64,000 nt of DNA. Origin: CAZIKF01 sp964539825. Lineage in GTDB: Bacteria; Muiribacteriota; UBA6191. Shown piece by piece: positions 9,101 through 16,545 of this stretch. The notes under the pieces were generated by a model. That model saw only the letters and a program-made list of their open reading frames with translations, ran no database searches and was not told where the DNA came from. The stretch covers positions 1 through 64,000 of the forward strand of contig CAZIKF010000014.1 in NCBI GenBank assembly GCA_964539825.1, read 5' to 3'. Position 1 is the first letter of the stretch, and every line of letters starts with the position of its first letter. Both the position numbers and the translations under genes were made by a program.

Positions 9101-9208
9101 GGTTTCTTTGAAGGGGTCTTGCTTGAACTGATAGAGAAGAAAGATTGAAACGGCAGGAAATAGAGCGACGGCAAGAAAGAGCAGCAAGACTTTTCGCTTA
9201 ATTGACAT
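6194..9208 (-). CDS. Membrane-bound hybrid sensor histidine kinase (Cache-like/HAMP/PAS/HisKA/HATPase/REC)
   Basis: The 1004-aa protein has TM1 (about residues 7-27) and TM2 (about 398-423, FWIYLSLISVFFLILIMAL) flanking a large periplasmic sensor of about 370 residues, probably double-Cache. It continues with HAMP (about 425-475, HDEIGNLQNTYNFMAKNL), PAS (about 510-620), HisKA with His about 640 in GSIAHEFRNVLQG, and HATPase (NLVLNASQSMDG, VKDQGAGIP, GTGLGLSTV). The C-terminal receiver has phosphoacceptor Asp about 923 (VAILDLNVPG) and Lys in IRKPH. No DNA-binding output is attached, so a separate phosphotransfer partner is expected. It converges on the TonB-receptor gene. A functional link with the YfiR-like/TonB pair is suggested only by adjacency. 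Confidence 0.9.
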   Translation of the reverse strand: MSIKRKVLLLFLAVALFPAVSIFLLYQFKQDPFKETAHFALESVRINKRAQVEQYMKSLGDTVRTLAESGVLPEAFLAFKNGYDQIERTAVKKEMNYLKSRDRLHEWYKSKFLPLLSLSSKPSLHPDALLQMSPSAIHLQDHYLAKNPNEIWTFDSYLGPQDRGLYHLAHRKYHSLLKTWLGRFGLVDLFLLDKQGRILYSSAKKIDFARMVFSSVLKGSGLSRLFKKYRNASFQAPVLIEDFQPYLPNLAEPLCFLGSAIVVEQQNVGLFAVAITAERLNEIMSGGSRWDLEGLGHSGESYLVGPDFLLRSSSRIRTEQKESLKSLLSIEPSRGRQVGHVKQHRVETEAIRSALNGISGTRVVPGHQGHDVLNSFTPLKIQGLHWALVTEMKLVEAYLDSRDFWIYLSLISVFFLILIMALHQFFSLRLLIPISQLSLAAEKLGAESVHAPIPILAHDEIGNLQNTYNFMAKNLLETQDHLSKEVRTSTDASKNLQKSKALLNQVLESIPLSIYWKDLDSRYLGANKQFASNMGLEDPSKLLGKKNEELPIPEHESFTLQELESQMEGLDANVTNTTLRLSNQSGEETWYQVTVLPLKSDQAQLIGILGIMEDLTEKTRSGEELRGIRQLRSMDTFTGSIAHEFRNVLQGLLGQVSCLQVATARDPLSEKYLERTRNQIEIASELSEKLLTITKSGNLPIRHDSIGAILEAAVEESLSNSDTVHILEVDPEIRNVEMERLTLHQIIQNLVLNASQSMDGRGTVELRAMVKKLDSTNEVALPEGSYVFLSVKDQGAGIPEGLRKKIFDPFFSGKDTGTGLGLSTVQALVTKLNGTILVHSTPGMGTEFQVFLPLDVDTPSDVPPPRDFLHGSGRVLVLDDREMVLQTTGEVLTLLGYEVTLTRSGVQALKAHRDALEGENPFDVAILDLNVPGELDGAGTMERIRMLDSQISGILSTAYIEHSVFSNYQKYGFQVAIRKPHDFSELSRILYNLTANNKSRPSTI

Positions 9209-9341
9209 ACACTAAAGGTTCCGGCCCCGTTCTATTCTAGCGTGAATCAAGCAAAGTCGGAAGTAAATCAGCGAAATAAAAGAAATGAGCTTTGTTTTGA
9301 TTCTTAGGACTGAGGGTTCCCATTGAAGGTACAATAAGAAA

Positions 9342-10244
9342 ATGCGCCCCGCTTTCCTTATTCCTGGACACCGGCTGAGTTTCTTGATATCCGGTCTGCT
9401 TTTGGTGGGTCTCAACCTCTTTGCTCTCACCCCTGGCTCAGGGCATGCTCAGGAAGTTTTCATCGATCTTCATAGCCCATCCCAATTGGATCGATTGCAG
9501 GTGATCGATGTTCGATCCCGCAAAGAGTTCGAAGAGTCCCACCTTCGAGACTCCCTCTGGTTAGAAGTAAATACCCTGGATGATCCAAATCCCTCTTTCC
9601 CGGGCAAGTTGGGCAGCTTGGACCGCCTCCAACTAAAGCTGGGTTCTGCGGGTATTTCAGCCGCTCGGCCCATACTTATTGTAGGCAGTACCATAGCGGC
9701 CTTTGGTGAAGATGGAAGACTATTTTGGATACTTCATCGCTTCAGCTCCATTCCGGTTCAAATTCTTAATGGAGGATTCAAGTCACTGAAGCATCTCCCT
9801 GAGACGATGTTTCAATCCTCAGGACCACATGGGAAAGCTATGCCATCCAGCTTCATCGAAGACGGGAATCCAATTTCCCTCAAAGTACCGGAGGAGCTCT
9901 TTAGTTATGATGATTTTAAGTTGGAATCCAAATTTAGAATATTCGATGTGCGCAGTCTTCCTGAGTATATGGGTGCGACCCCATTTGGATCATCCCGGGG
10001 TGGTCATATTCCAGGTGCAAAATGGATTCCTTGGAACTCCTTTTTTGACGGGAGTGGAAAAGTACTCGATACTCGTAAGAAAGAAATTGTCTCAAAAATG
10101 GGTGGAATTCGTCCGCTGGTGTATTGCACCGCCGGCTACCGCTCCGCTCTTGTATTCGCGGTTTTGCTCGAATGGGGTTTGGAGCCGATTAACTATGATG
10201 GTTCCTGGTATGAATATTCTCAACGATCATCTCCTACGCATTGA
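9342..10244 (+). CDS. Exported two-domain rhodanese (sulfurtransferase family)
   Basis: The 300-aa protein has an N-terminal signal sequence (FLISGLLLVGLNLFALTPGSGHA). Two rhodanese modules follow: VIDVRSRKEFEESHLRDS (about 48-150) and FDVRSLPEYMGATP...GGHIPGAKWIPW (about 195-290). Only the second retains the catalytic Cys, in VYCTAGYRSA. The matching position in the first module lacks it (LIVGSTIAAFG), as is usual in two-domain sulfurtransferases. The loop CTAGYRS differs from thiosulfate and mercaptopyruvate types, so the sulfur donor is unknown. It is expected in the periplasm. The next gene starts 18 bp later and is probably co-transcribed. Confidence 0.85.
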   Translation: MRPAFLIPGHRLSFLISGLLLVGLNLFALTPGSGHAQEVFIDLHSPSQLDRLQVIDVRSRKEFEESHLRDSLWLEVNTLDDPNPSFPGKLGSLDRLQLKLGSAGISAARPILIVGSTIAAFGEDGRLFWILHRFSSIPVQILNGGFKSLKHLPETMFQSSGPHGKAMPSSFIEDGNPISLKVPEELFSYDDFKLESKFRIFDVRSLPEYMGATPFGSSRGGHIPGAKWIPWNSFFDGSGKVLDTRKKEIVSKMGGIRPLVYCTAGYRSALVFAVLLEWGLEPINYDGSWYEYSQRSSPTH

Positions 10245-10262
10245 AATCAATCCAACTCGACG

Positions 10263-10760
10263 ATGAAGCTCTTTCAATTTTTTCTCAAGAGTGTACCCTT
10301 TGTACAGGAGCAGCTTGTAGTGGGTGGTGCGCCATTTGATCTTCAATTTGAGATTTATGGATCTATGATTCACGGTACCTATCGATTTGAGAAGGAAGGG
10401 ACCCAGTACACTCTGGAATTTGATATGGAGGAGGTTCAAATTGAGGGTTCGCCCCTCGGTCAATGGCTGATATTTCTACTGACTGGTGTTCCCAAAATCA
10501 GTGTGGAGGGGAATTTCCTAAAGGAAATGGGAAGCTCAGTAGTTAACGCTTTAGGGCGATTTATGAGTCTCGAAACTGTGTATTCCACCGCCCCGGTCCG
10601 GATTCCTGGACTCCAGGTACGCGGCAATGATCTCTTGTATCGCTTCCAACCGGGCCAAATGCCCTGGTGGATCCGGTTCCTTCTACGGCTAGGACTGTAC
10701 GTTAGGATTGTACCGGAGGGGAAACGTCTCCGAGTAGAGACACATTATCGGCGCGGATAG
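10263..10760 (+). CDS. Hypothetical protein, 165 aa
   Basis: I do not recognise this protein. It has no signal peptide. It begins MKLFQFFLKSVPFVQEQLVVGG and contains beta-rich stretches (FDLQFEIYGSMIHGTYRFEK, YTLEFDMEEVQIEG). Two moderately hydrophobic segments (GQWLIFLLTGVP and MPWWIRFLLRLGLYVRIV) could associate with the membrane. It lies 18 bp after the rhodanese gene on the same strand and converges on the polysaccharide-deacetylase-like gene. Length and frame are consistent with a real gene. Confidence 0.6.
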   Translation: MKLFQFFLKSVPFVQEQLVVGGAPFDLQFEIYGSMIHGTYRFEKEGTQYTLEFDMEEVQIEGSPLGQWLIFLLTGVPKISVEGNFLKEMGSSVVNALGRFMSLETVYSTAPVRIPGLQVRGNDLLYRFQPGQMPWWIRFLLRLGLYVRIVPEGKRLRVETHYRRG

Positions 10761-10810
10761 CAGGCTGCCACAGGAACCCAACCCAGAGATGGCGACGGCA
10801 TTAAAGGGAA

Positions 10811-11971
10811 TCAAATGGCTCCCATGGGGCCGTTTCCAAGAAAATCGGTGGGTGAGAGAAGTTCGATTTCGTGCTTTTTAAAATCGGGCAGCATTTCTTT
10901 CAGACTGGAAGCGCTTACTTTGGTCTCATGCAAAATGGCGACCACAGGTTGAGAAGTTCGTAAAGATCTTCGCAAGAGCTGGCTGATTTTGTGCTTGATG
11001 CTCTTCTTATCTTTCTTGTTATCAAGAAAATCAAAATTTCTGGTCGCGGACCGAATTCCATAACGGCGAGCCATGGAGAAAGCGGAGGTTTGAGGAGAGG
11101 TCATACTATCTATAAAGTAGAGATTCTTGTGGGTCTTACTGAGCTCTCGCATTACAATCTCCATGGTGCGATGGTCCGATGTAGCTCTGGAGCCCTGGTG
11201 ATTATTCCAGCCAGACACGAAGGGAACTTGATCAAAGACCTTTTTTATCCTGGCAATGAGTTCATCCTCTTCCAGGTCTCTGGAAATAATCTCAGGGTAC
11301 TTGAAGTAGGATTGATGACTTGGTTCCATAGGGACATGGAGCATGATCTCAAATCCTTCCTTAAAGGAAGATTTTGCTTGAAGTGGAGAGGTGTGATAGA
11401 AGGGCAGGATGCTAAATGCCACCGGCTGATTCATGGATAGATAAATGGGAAAACCTTTTCCAAAATGACCCATATCATCTACCACGATACAGACCCTGCC
11501 TTTAGGATGCCCTTTATGGAGTCCGATGAGGACAGCCCCGGAGTTTAGTTGCCCGTGCATCGTCAGGGATTCACCAGACTCATCCTTCAAAAGCTGAAGA
11601 TCTGTTTGTATTCGGGCCAATCCCTTGCGGGTGATTTTACGTGCAAGAAAGGACAGATTTACCCACCTTGGAACTTCGTAGTGGGCTTCCATTCCCGCTT
11701 CTGTACGGCTCCGAGAGAGAAGGGTAAAGGGGATTTCAACCTTCTCAAAGAAGAGTTCGAGGAAGGTGATTACATCCTTCGGAAAAGCTTTGGTTTGCAA
11801 TACCTCCACCTGGGAGAGCTGGGACCGACTCTGTTCCTTTTGAAATTCAGCAAGCAACCGACCCACCCTGTCTCGAATGGAAGCCCTGGGCTTGGATGAT
11901 CCCAAAATTTCCTCGGCCCATGCAGGGGACCACAGTAAAAAGGAGATCAGAATCAGAAACCTGGGTGCCAT
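10811..11971 (-). CDS. Divergent polysaccharide deacetylase family protein (YibQ-like)
   Basis: The 386-aa exported protein has a signal peptide (FLILISFLLWSPAWA). After an N-terminal linker of about 150 residues the deacetylase-like barrel begins: VCIVVDDMGHFGKG, FSILPFYHTS, GFEIMLHVPMEP, SGWNNHQGSRAT, LYFIDSMTSPQTSAFSMA, VAILHETK. These are the hallmark motifs of the divergent (DUF610/YibQ) branch. In Escherichia coli yibQ lies next to envC. Here it is the last gene of an ftsE-ftsX-envC-like-ctpA operon, 8 bp after ctpA, which supports a peptidoglycan/division role. The exact substrate of the family is not settled. Confidence 0.85.
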   Translation of the reverse strand: MAPRFLILISFLLWSPAWAEEILGSSKPRASIRDRVGRLLAEFQKEQSRSQLSQVEVLQTKAFPKDVITFLELFFEKVEIPFTLLSRSRTEAGMEAHYEVPRWVNLSFLARKITRKGLARIQTDLQLLKDESGESLTMHGQLNSGAVLIGLHKGHPKGRVCIVVDDMGHFGKGFPIYLSMNQPVAFSILPFYHTSPLQAKSSFKEGFEIMLHVPMEPSHQSYFKYPEIISRDLEEDELIARIKKVFDQVPFVSGWNNHQGSRATSDHRTMEIVMRELSKTHKNLYFIDSMTSPQTSAFSMARRYGIRSATRNFDFLDNKKDKKSIKHKISQLLRRSLRTSQPVVAILHETKVSASSLKEMLPDFKKHEIELLSPTDFLGNGPMGAI

Positions 11972-11979
11972 GAGTTTTC

Positions 11980-13395
11980 CTATTTCTTGGAATGTAACTC
12001 CATGAAGATTGAAGAAGCTTTGAGAAGATTCGCGGCCTGCTCCAGCTGAACGTCAAATTTGGGGATGGCAATGAAATCCAGGGTGGAGGACTTGGTAGCG
12101 CCGGTGGAGGCAGTTGATGTCACGGTCGAGGTAGCGGAACTGGTGGACGATTTACTCTTTTGGTCTTTATGTTCTCCATTTAACAATTTTTCCTGCTTGG
12201 CGCGAGTTCGCTCATAATCTTGATTGGCGATGCGTTCCAACTCATCACGATATTCCTTGAGCTGGTCATTGGTAAGTTTGGGAAATTTTACTTCAATATC
12301 AGGTTTGATACCCTTTTTGTGGATCTTCACATTTGCCGGCGTGTAGTAATAAGCGGTGGTCAAAGCCAGAGCTGAACCATCCTGTAGGGGGAGAACGGTC
12401 TGTACGGAACCCTTCCCGAAACTCTTGGTTCCCATGAGGACTCCTCTTCTATGGTCTTTAATAGCTCCCGCTACGATCTCGGAGGCAGATGCGGAGCCGC
12501 CATCGATGAGAACCACCATTGGCCATTCAATGGGGGCATAAGCCTTGGAGGCGAATACAGTAGGCTCACCCTCACGCTCCTTGATCGAAACTACCGTCTT
12601 ACCTCTTTCCAGGAATACCTGGGAAACTTCTACGGCTGCTGAGAGCAGCCCGCCAGGATTTCCCCTCAGGTCCAGGACAACGCCCTTTATATCACCCAGT
12701 GCGGAGATTTTATCAAGCTCCTTTCTGAGATCTTTACCGGATGTCTGCACGAATCCAGTGAGTCTCGCGTAGCCGACTTCTTCTGATAGGCGTCCAGCCT
12801 TTACGGATGGAACCTTAATCAGATCGCGAACAATGGTGTAGTCAATCAGAGCCTTTTCACCTTCTCTTAGAACTGAAATTGTGACCTCTGTTTTGGGTTT
12901 TCCTCTCAGGAGTTTTACGGCCTGCTGCACTGACATACCTTCGGTGGATTGTCCGTTAATTTTGGCTATTTTGTCTGCTGCTCTAACCCCAACACGAAAG
13001 GCAGGGGTTCCCTCCATAGGAGAAATGATAGTCAGCATTTTGTCGCGGATACCAAGAAGGATCCCCAATCCGCCAAACTCGCCATCCGTTTCCTCTTGCA
13101 TAGACTTAAAGGTTGCTGGCGGCATATACCTGGAAAACGGATCGTCCAACTTCCTTAAAATCCCCTCGATTCCTCCCTGTATGAGGGTTTTCTTTTCCTT
13201 GGCTATATTTTCTTCCACATACTTTGCCTGAACTAGTTTGAGGACATCTGAAAGAACTTTTAGTTCAGAGAAATAGTTCATTTGGATCCTCGCCGCACCC
13301 ACCGGGGATACGAAAGGACCGAAAAAGTGTACACCTAAGTAGTGGATACCTAGCGCTGCCAGGAGAGCAACTGAGACTCGTTTCCAGTTCAACAT
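11980..13395 (-). CDS. ctpA: C-terminal processing peptidase, S41 family
   Basis: The 471-aa protein has an N-terminal membrane/signal segment (VSVALLAALGIHYLGVHFF). A PDZ domain follows (about 95-185, GGLGILLGIRDKMLTIISPMEG...GVRAADKIAKING), then the S41 protease core: GVVLDLRGNPGG, the serine nucleophile motif DGGSASASEIVAG (about residue 300) and the catalytic lysine motif GTKSFGKGSVQ (about 327). The C-terminal tail is low-complexity and Ser/Thr-rich (about 400-435). It is a periplasmic serine protease with a Ser-Lys dyad. CtpA-type enzymes trim or degrade periplasmic proteins, including peptidoglycan hydrolases. Placement directly after the EnvC-like gene suggests it controls that system. 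An AGGAG-like ribosome site precedes the ATG. Confidence 0.93.
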   Translation of the reverse strand: MLNWKRVSVALLAALGIHYLGVHFFGPFVSPVGAARIQMNYFSELKVLSDVLKLVQAKYVEENIAKEKKTLIQGGIEGILRKLDDPFSRYMPPATFKSMQEETDGEFGGLGILLGIRDKMLTIISPMEGTPAFRVGVRAADKIAKINGQSTEGMSVQQAVKLLRGKPKTEVTISVLREGEKALIDYTIVRDLIKVPSVKAGRLSEEVGYARLTGFVQTSGKDLRKELDKISALGDIKGVVLDLRGNPGGLLSAAVEVSQVFLERGKTVVSIKEREGEPTVFASKAYAPIEWPMVVLIDGGSASASEIVAGAIKDHRRGVLMGTKSFGKGSVQTVLPLQDGSALALTTAYYYTPANVKIHKKGIKPDIEVKFPKLTNDQLKEYRDELERIANQDYERTRAKQEKLLNGEHKDQKSKSSTSSATSTVTSTASTGATKSSTLDFIAIPKFDVQLEQAANLLKASSIFMELHSKK

Positions 13396-13408
13396 TGCAC
13401 CTGCTCCT

Positions 13409-14665
13409 TTAGATTTTTTCCTGTTTCTTCAACCATTTGATAGGATTTGTAGGCTCTCCATTAATCCTGACCTGGTAGTGAAGCCTAGGTGCATGATATT
13501 GACCTAGAATATTACTAGCCGATATTGTCGCTATTTTGTCGCCCCGTTTTACTGTCTGATTCAACGCAACCAAAATCGTGGACAGATTTCCGTATAATGT
13601 TGTGAACTTTCCATCGTACTTCCCATGGGCAATCATTACGACTTTTCCATAGGTTGATGAACTTCCCGCCGGGGTACCTTTGTAGAAGATAATACCATCT
13701 TCTGAGGCATAGATGCTTTGCGGCTCTGGAGGTTCCAAATCGATTCCTGGATTGAATATGGTCGCCGAGGAACGCTCCTCGTGACCAAATTTTCGGCTGA
13801 TCAAAAACTTACCTCTCATGGGCCATTCAAGCGAACCCGGAGCTACTTTTTTGCGGTGCTTCATAAGCTCACCGAGATGACGGCTGTCCCGATCATTTCT
13901 CATTTGATCTCGTGCTGAAATCAAGTTTTGAATGCGGTCACGAAGGTATTGAGATGCCTCATCCATTTGAACAGCACGATCCTTTAGGTTCGTTTGTTCC
14001 TTGTGAATTTTGAGAAGGTAATCCTTGTCAGACTGAATTTTATTGAGCAGGGAATTCTTTTCAGCGATGAGTCTCTTATTGAGAATATCCAGATGGGATT
14101 TTTGCCTCTGCATTTCATCCTGTTTTGTTTTGATGACTCTACTCTGGACACGAAGCTTATTAAACTGCCCGCTATCCGCTTCTACGATTCTGCGGTAAAA
14201 ATGCATGCGGTCCGATAGATTTGAAAGCGAACCGGAAGAAAGAAGAATCTTTAAAAAGGGTTGGTTTCTATTGCGGAAAAAGTGAGCGAGTCTTGAATAA
14301 AATGAAGCTTCGTAAGACGAGAAATCCCGGCGAGCCTTCTTCAGAGATTCAGATATTTCTTGTAGTTCCTGACGGGTTTGATTCGCACTGTTTTCGGTCT
14401 CTCCAACTTTTTTGGCAAGAGCCTGATGTTCAGATTTATTTTGCAGTATGCGCTCGCGAGTACTGCTTTGGTGAATCTTTAACTCACCAAGACGCTTTTG
14501 ACCACTGTCTATTTTTTTCAACAGCAGAGACAGTTCTTTCTCTTCATCGGTAATCTTCTTCTCAAGGGACTTGAGATCTTTACCTGCGGCAAGGACGATG
14601 CCTCCATACGTTAAAGACATCCCTAACCAAAGAACCGTGAAAAGGGATCTTTGAACCTGGGTCAT
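13409..14665 (-). CDS. envC: EnvC-like murein hydrolase activator with degenerate LytM domain
   Basis: The start chosen is the ATG at 14663-14665, which overlaps the ftsX stop (ATGA); a longer upstream frame is not credible. The 418-aa product has a signal peptide (FTVLWLGMSLTYGGIVLAAG). A long coiled coil (about 27-250, DLKSLEKKITDEEKELSLLLKK onward) precedes a C-terminal M23/LytM fold (about 300-415). Zinc ligands of active M23 peptidases are altered: the usual HxxxD motif reads FNPGIDL and HxH reads RLHYQ. EnvC-type amidase activators also lack these residues, so the protein should be a regulator of amidases recruited by FtsEX rather than an enzyme. Gene order ftsE-ftsX-envC supports this. 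Confidence 0.88.
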   Translation of the reverse strand: MTQVQRSLFTVLWLGMSLTYGGIVLAAGKDLKSLEKKITDEEKELSLLLKKIDSGQKRLGELKIHQSSTRERILQNKSEHQALAKKVGETENSANQTRQELQEISESLKKARRDFSSYEASFYSRLAHFFRNRNQPFLKILLSSGSLSNLSDRMHFYRRIVEADSGQFNKLRVQSRVIKTKQDEMQRQKSHLDILNKRLIAEKNSLLNKIQSDKDYLLKIHKEQTNLKDRAVQMDEASQYLRDRIQNLISARDQMRNDRDSRHLGELMKHRKKVAPGSLEWPMRGKFLISRKFGHEERSSATIFNPGIDLEPPEPQSIYASEDGIIFYKGTPAGSSSTYGKVVMIAHGKYDGKFTTLYGNLSTILVALNQTVKRGDKIATISASNILGQYHAPRLHYQVRINGEPTNPIKWLKKQEKI

Positions 14666-15543
14666 ACAAGAAATTTCCTGAGGGAGAAAAGACTGCCCAA
14701 CATGCCTAGCGCAACTCCCAGAAAAATGAGTTTTAAGTGTAATTGAAATAACCCGGCACTCATTGTCACAAGCTGGATTCCGGGCATAACTACTTTGAGG
14801 TTTTCCTGGAGAAAGGAATACCCCACTCCAAGGAGGAATGAGGCGATAAGAGCGCCCAGGATTCCCTGAAGAACTCCCTCCATGAGAAAGGGAGTACGTA
14901 TAAACCAATTGGTGGCTCCAACCAGACGCATTATTTCAATTTCCTGTCGACGCGCAAAGACTGTTAACCGTATTGTATTGGCAATGATGAAAAGGTTGGC
15001 AACTCCCAGCAGGATGAGAATCACCGAACCGGCTGATTTGCTTGCCGAAATGAGCTTCATCAATTTTTCCACCCATTCCTGGCCGCTGGTGCTATCCGAA
15101 ATGGCGTCCAACTTCTCGTAGCGCTCCTGAAATTCCCTCCAATTCTGAATAGGGTGTAAGGAAACCTGGACCGAGTTAGGTAAAGGATTTTCAATGAGAT
15201 TATCCAGTAAATGGACTTCGCTGGAGAGTTCCTTACGAAGTTCATTGAGGGCCTCTTCCTTACTAATAATCTCGAATTGCTTGATATTTTGATCAGATTG
15301 CAAAGAGTCCATGAGCTCCCGGATCTGCTCATCAGTTGCTTCGGATTTGAGATAAAAACTAATCTGCAGATGGTTCTCAAGGTTATGGAGCAGGTGCGTG
15401 AGATTGGCGTAAAAAATGAGAAATGCACCCAGAATGGTAAGAGATATAGCCACGGTGGAAATGGTCGCCATAGCCATCACACCTGTTCTTTGGAAGCCTT
15501 TGAGTGATTCTTTGAAATGGTAACTCAGGGTCCTAAGTTTCAT
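14662..15543 (-). CDS. ftsX: Cell-division ABC transporter permease FtsX
   Basis: The 293-aa protein has the FtsX topology. One N-terminal membrane helix (about 21-45, MATISTVAISLTILGAFLIFYA) leads into an extracytoplasmic domain of about 120 residues (QISFYLKSEATDEQIRELMDSL...EALNELRKELS). Three C-terminal helices follow (about 165-185, 215-240, 260-285). It works with FtsE to transmit ATP-driven changes to EnvC-type amidase activators at the septum. It overlaps ftsE by 11 bp and the EnvC-like gene by 4 bp, so the three are probably translationally coupled. Confidence 0.92.
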   Translation of the reverse strand: MKLRTLSYHFKESLKGFQRTGVMAMATISTVAISLTILGAFLIFYANLTHLLHNLENHLQISFYLKSEATDEQIRELMDSLQSDQNIKQFEIISKEEALNELRKELSSEVHLLDNLIENPLPNSVQVSLHPIQNWREFQERYEKLDAISDSTSGQEWVEKLMKLISASKSAGSVILILLGVANLFIIANTIRLTVFARRQEIEIMRLVGATNWFIRTPFLMEGVLQGILGALIASFLLGVGYSFLQENLKVVMPGIQLVTMSAGLFQLHLKLIFLGVALGMLGSLFSLRKFLV

Positions 15544-16219
15544 TCTCGTAGGTTCCCCTCAGTGTATCCTTAATGACTTTACCTCCATTGAGATGCAGTA
15601 CTCTTCTTTGCAGACGGTTGACCAGACCCGCATTGTGGGTTGTGACCAATACGGTAGTCCCGCGGCTGTTAATGTCTAGTAAGACCCTCATGATTTCCAC
15701 TGATAATTCAGGATCCAGGTTACCTGTAGGCTCGTCGGTTAGAAGAATTGCAGGATCATTTACAAGAGCCCTGGCGATACAAACTCTTTGCTGCTCCCCG
15801 GCGGATAATTCACCGGGCAGGAATTGTTTGCGTTCAGCCAGTCCCAAAGCTTCCAGGATTTTGCTTGTCTTCATCTCAATTTCTTCAGTGGACGCTTCTA
15901 CAACCCTCAGAGCAAAGGCTACATTCTCAAAAGCGGTTTTTTCAGGAAGCAATTTGAAATCCTGGAAGACCACACCGATGGACCTTCGCAAATATGGGAT
16001 GGCGCCCAGGGAAAGGCGTTCTATATTGCGGCCGTCAATGAGAATAGAACCATTGGTTGGTGTCTCATCTCGAAAAATCAAACGCATTAATGTGGTTTTC
16101 CCAGCACCGCTGGGTCCAACCATAAAAACAAACTCACCCTTCTCAATGTGTAGGTTGACCGTATCGAGAGCGGTGACATTGTTTGAATAGATTTTGGAAA
16201 CCTGATACATCTGGATCAT
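15533..16219 (-). CDS. ftsE: Cell-division ATP-binding protein FtsE
   Basis: The protein (228 aa from the ATG at 16217-16219; a TTG two codons upstream is also possible) carries Walker A GPSGAGKTTL, Q-loop VVFQDFKLL, signature LSAGEQQRV, Walker B ILLTDEPTGNLD and a switch His (TTHN). This is the canonical FtsE layout. It is the first gene of the division operon. A candidate sigma-70 promoter lies 40-68 bp upstream. Confidence 0.95.
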   Translation of the reverse strand: MIQMYQVSKIYSNNVTALDTVNLHIEKGEFVFMVGPSGAGKTTLMRLIFRDETPTNGSILIDGRNIERLSLGAIPYLRRSIGVVFQDFKLLPEKTAFENVAFALRVVEASTEEIEMKTSKILEALGLAERKQFLPGELSAGEQQRVCIARALVNDPAILLTDEPTGNLDPELSVEIMRVLLDINSRGTTVLVTTHNAGLVNRLQRRVLHLNGGKVIKDTLRGTYENET

Positions 16220-16258
16220 GTTCAAATCCCGGCAAATACGGTCCTATAGGGCGATTTC

Positions 16259-16287
16259 ATGCTACAGGGTACAGGGGGCAAAATCAA
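16259..16287 (-). promoter_or_regulatory. Sigma-70-type promoter for ftsE operon
   Basis: On the minus strand TTGATT (16287-16282), a 17-bp spacer and TAGCAT (16264-16259) lie about 40 bp upstream of the ftsE ATG. Confidence 0.45.
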
Positions 16288-16478
16288 GAAATCCAGACAA
16301 ATTACCCGTATAAAGGGTACTTTTTGTGCAAATTGTCCTGCTTTGTAACTTATTTTTCAGGGAAAAGATAGAAGAGCAGTGAGGAATGAAAACGAACGAT
16401 TTTTGAGTCTGATTCCACAAGGTTTACCGCCCTCAATTTCGGAATGGTTTGCTTCGTCGGAACAGAATTGTCCTCCTT

Positions 16479-16507
16479 TTGACAATTAATAACTCCCGGT
16501 GTATCGT
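16479..16507 (+). promoter_or_regulatory. Sigma-70-type promoter for gcvT operon
   Basis: A perfect TTGACA (16479-16484), 17-bp spacer and TATCGT (16502-16507) lie about 38 bp before the gcvT ATG. The leader would be about 30 nt and carries GAGGAG. Confidence 0.6.
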
Positions 16508-16545
16508 TCCAGCGTCACTTTTTATTACCCGTGAGGAGACCTGAA

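Larger units (their letters stand above)
16226..16545. other. Divergent intergenic region between ftsE and gcvT
   Basis: About 320 bp contain no credible coding frame. The region holds one candidate promoter for each direction (listed separately). A small stem, TACCC/GGGTA, near 16303-16320 is followed by CTTTTT. No riboswitch fold was recognised; in particular I could not identify the paired glycine-riboswitch aptamers sometimes found before gcvT. Confidence 0.5.

Noticed and set aside
14666..14908. Upstream extension of the EnvC-like frame
   Set aside because: It would run through the ftsX gene and lacks a signal peptide. The ATG at 14663-14665 overlapping the ftsX stop is the natural start.
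16226..16545. Possible glycine riboswitch upstream of gcvT
   Set aside because: I could not identify the two conserved aptamer cores. The promoter at 16479 leaves a leader of only about 30 nt, too short for a riboswitch.
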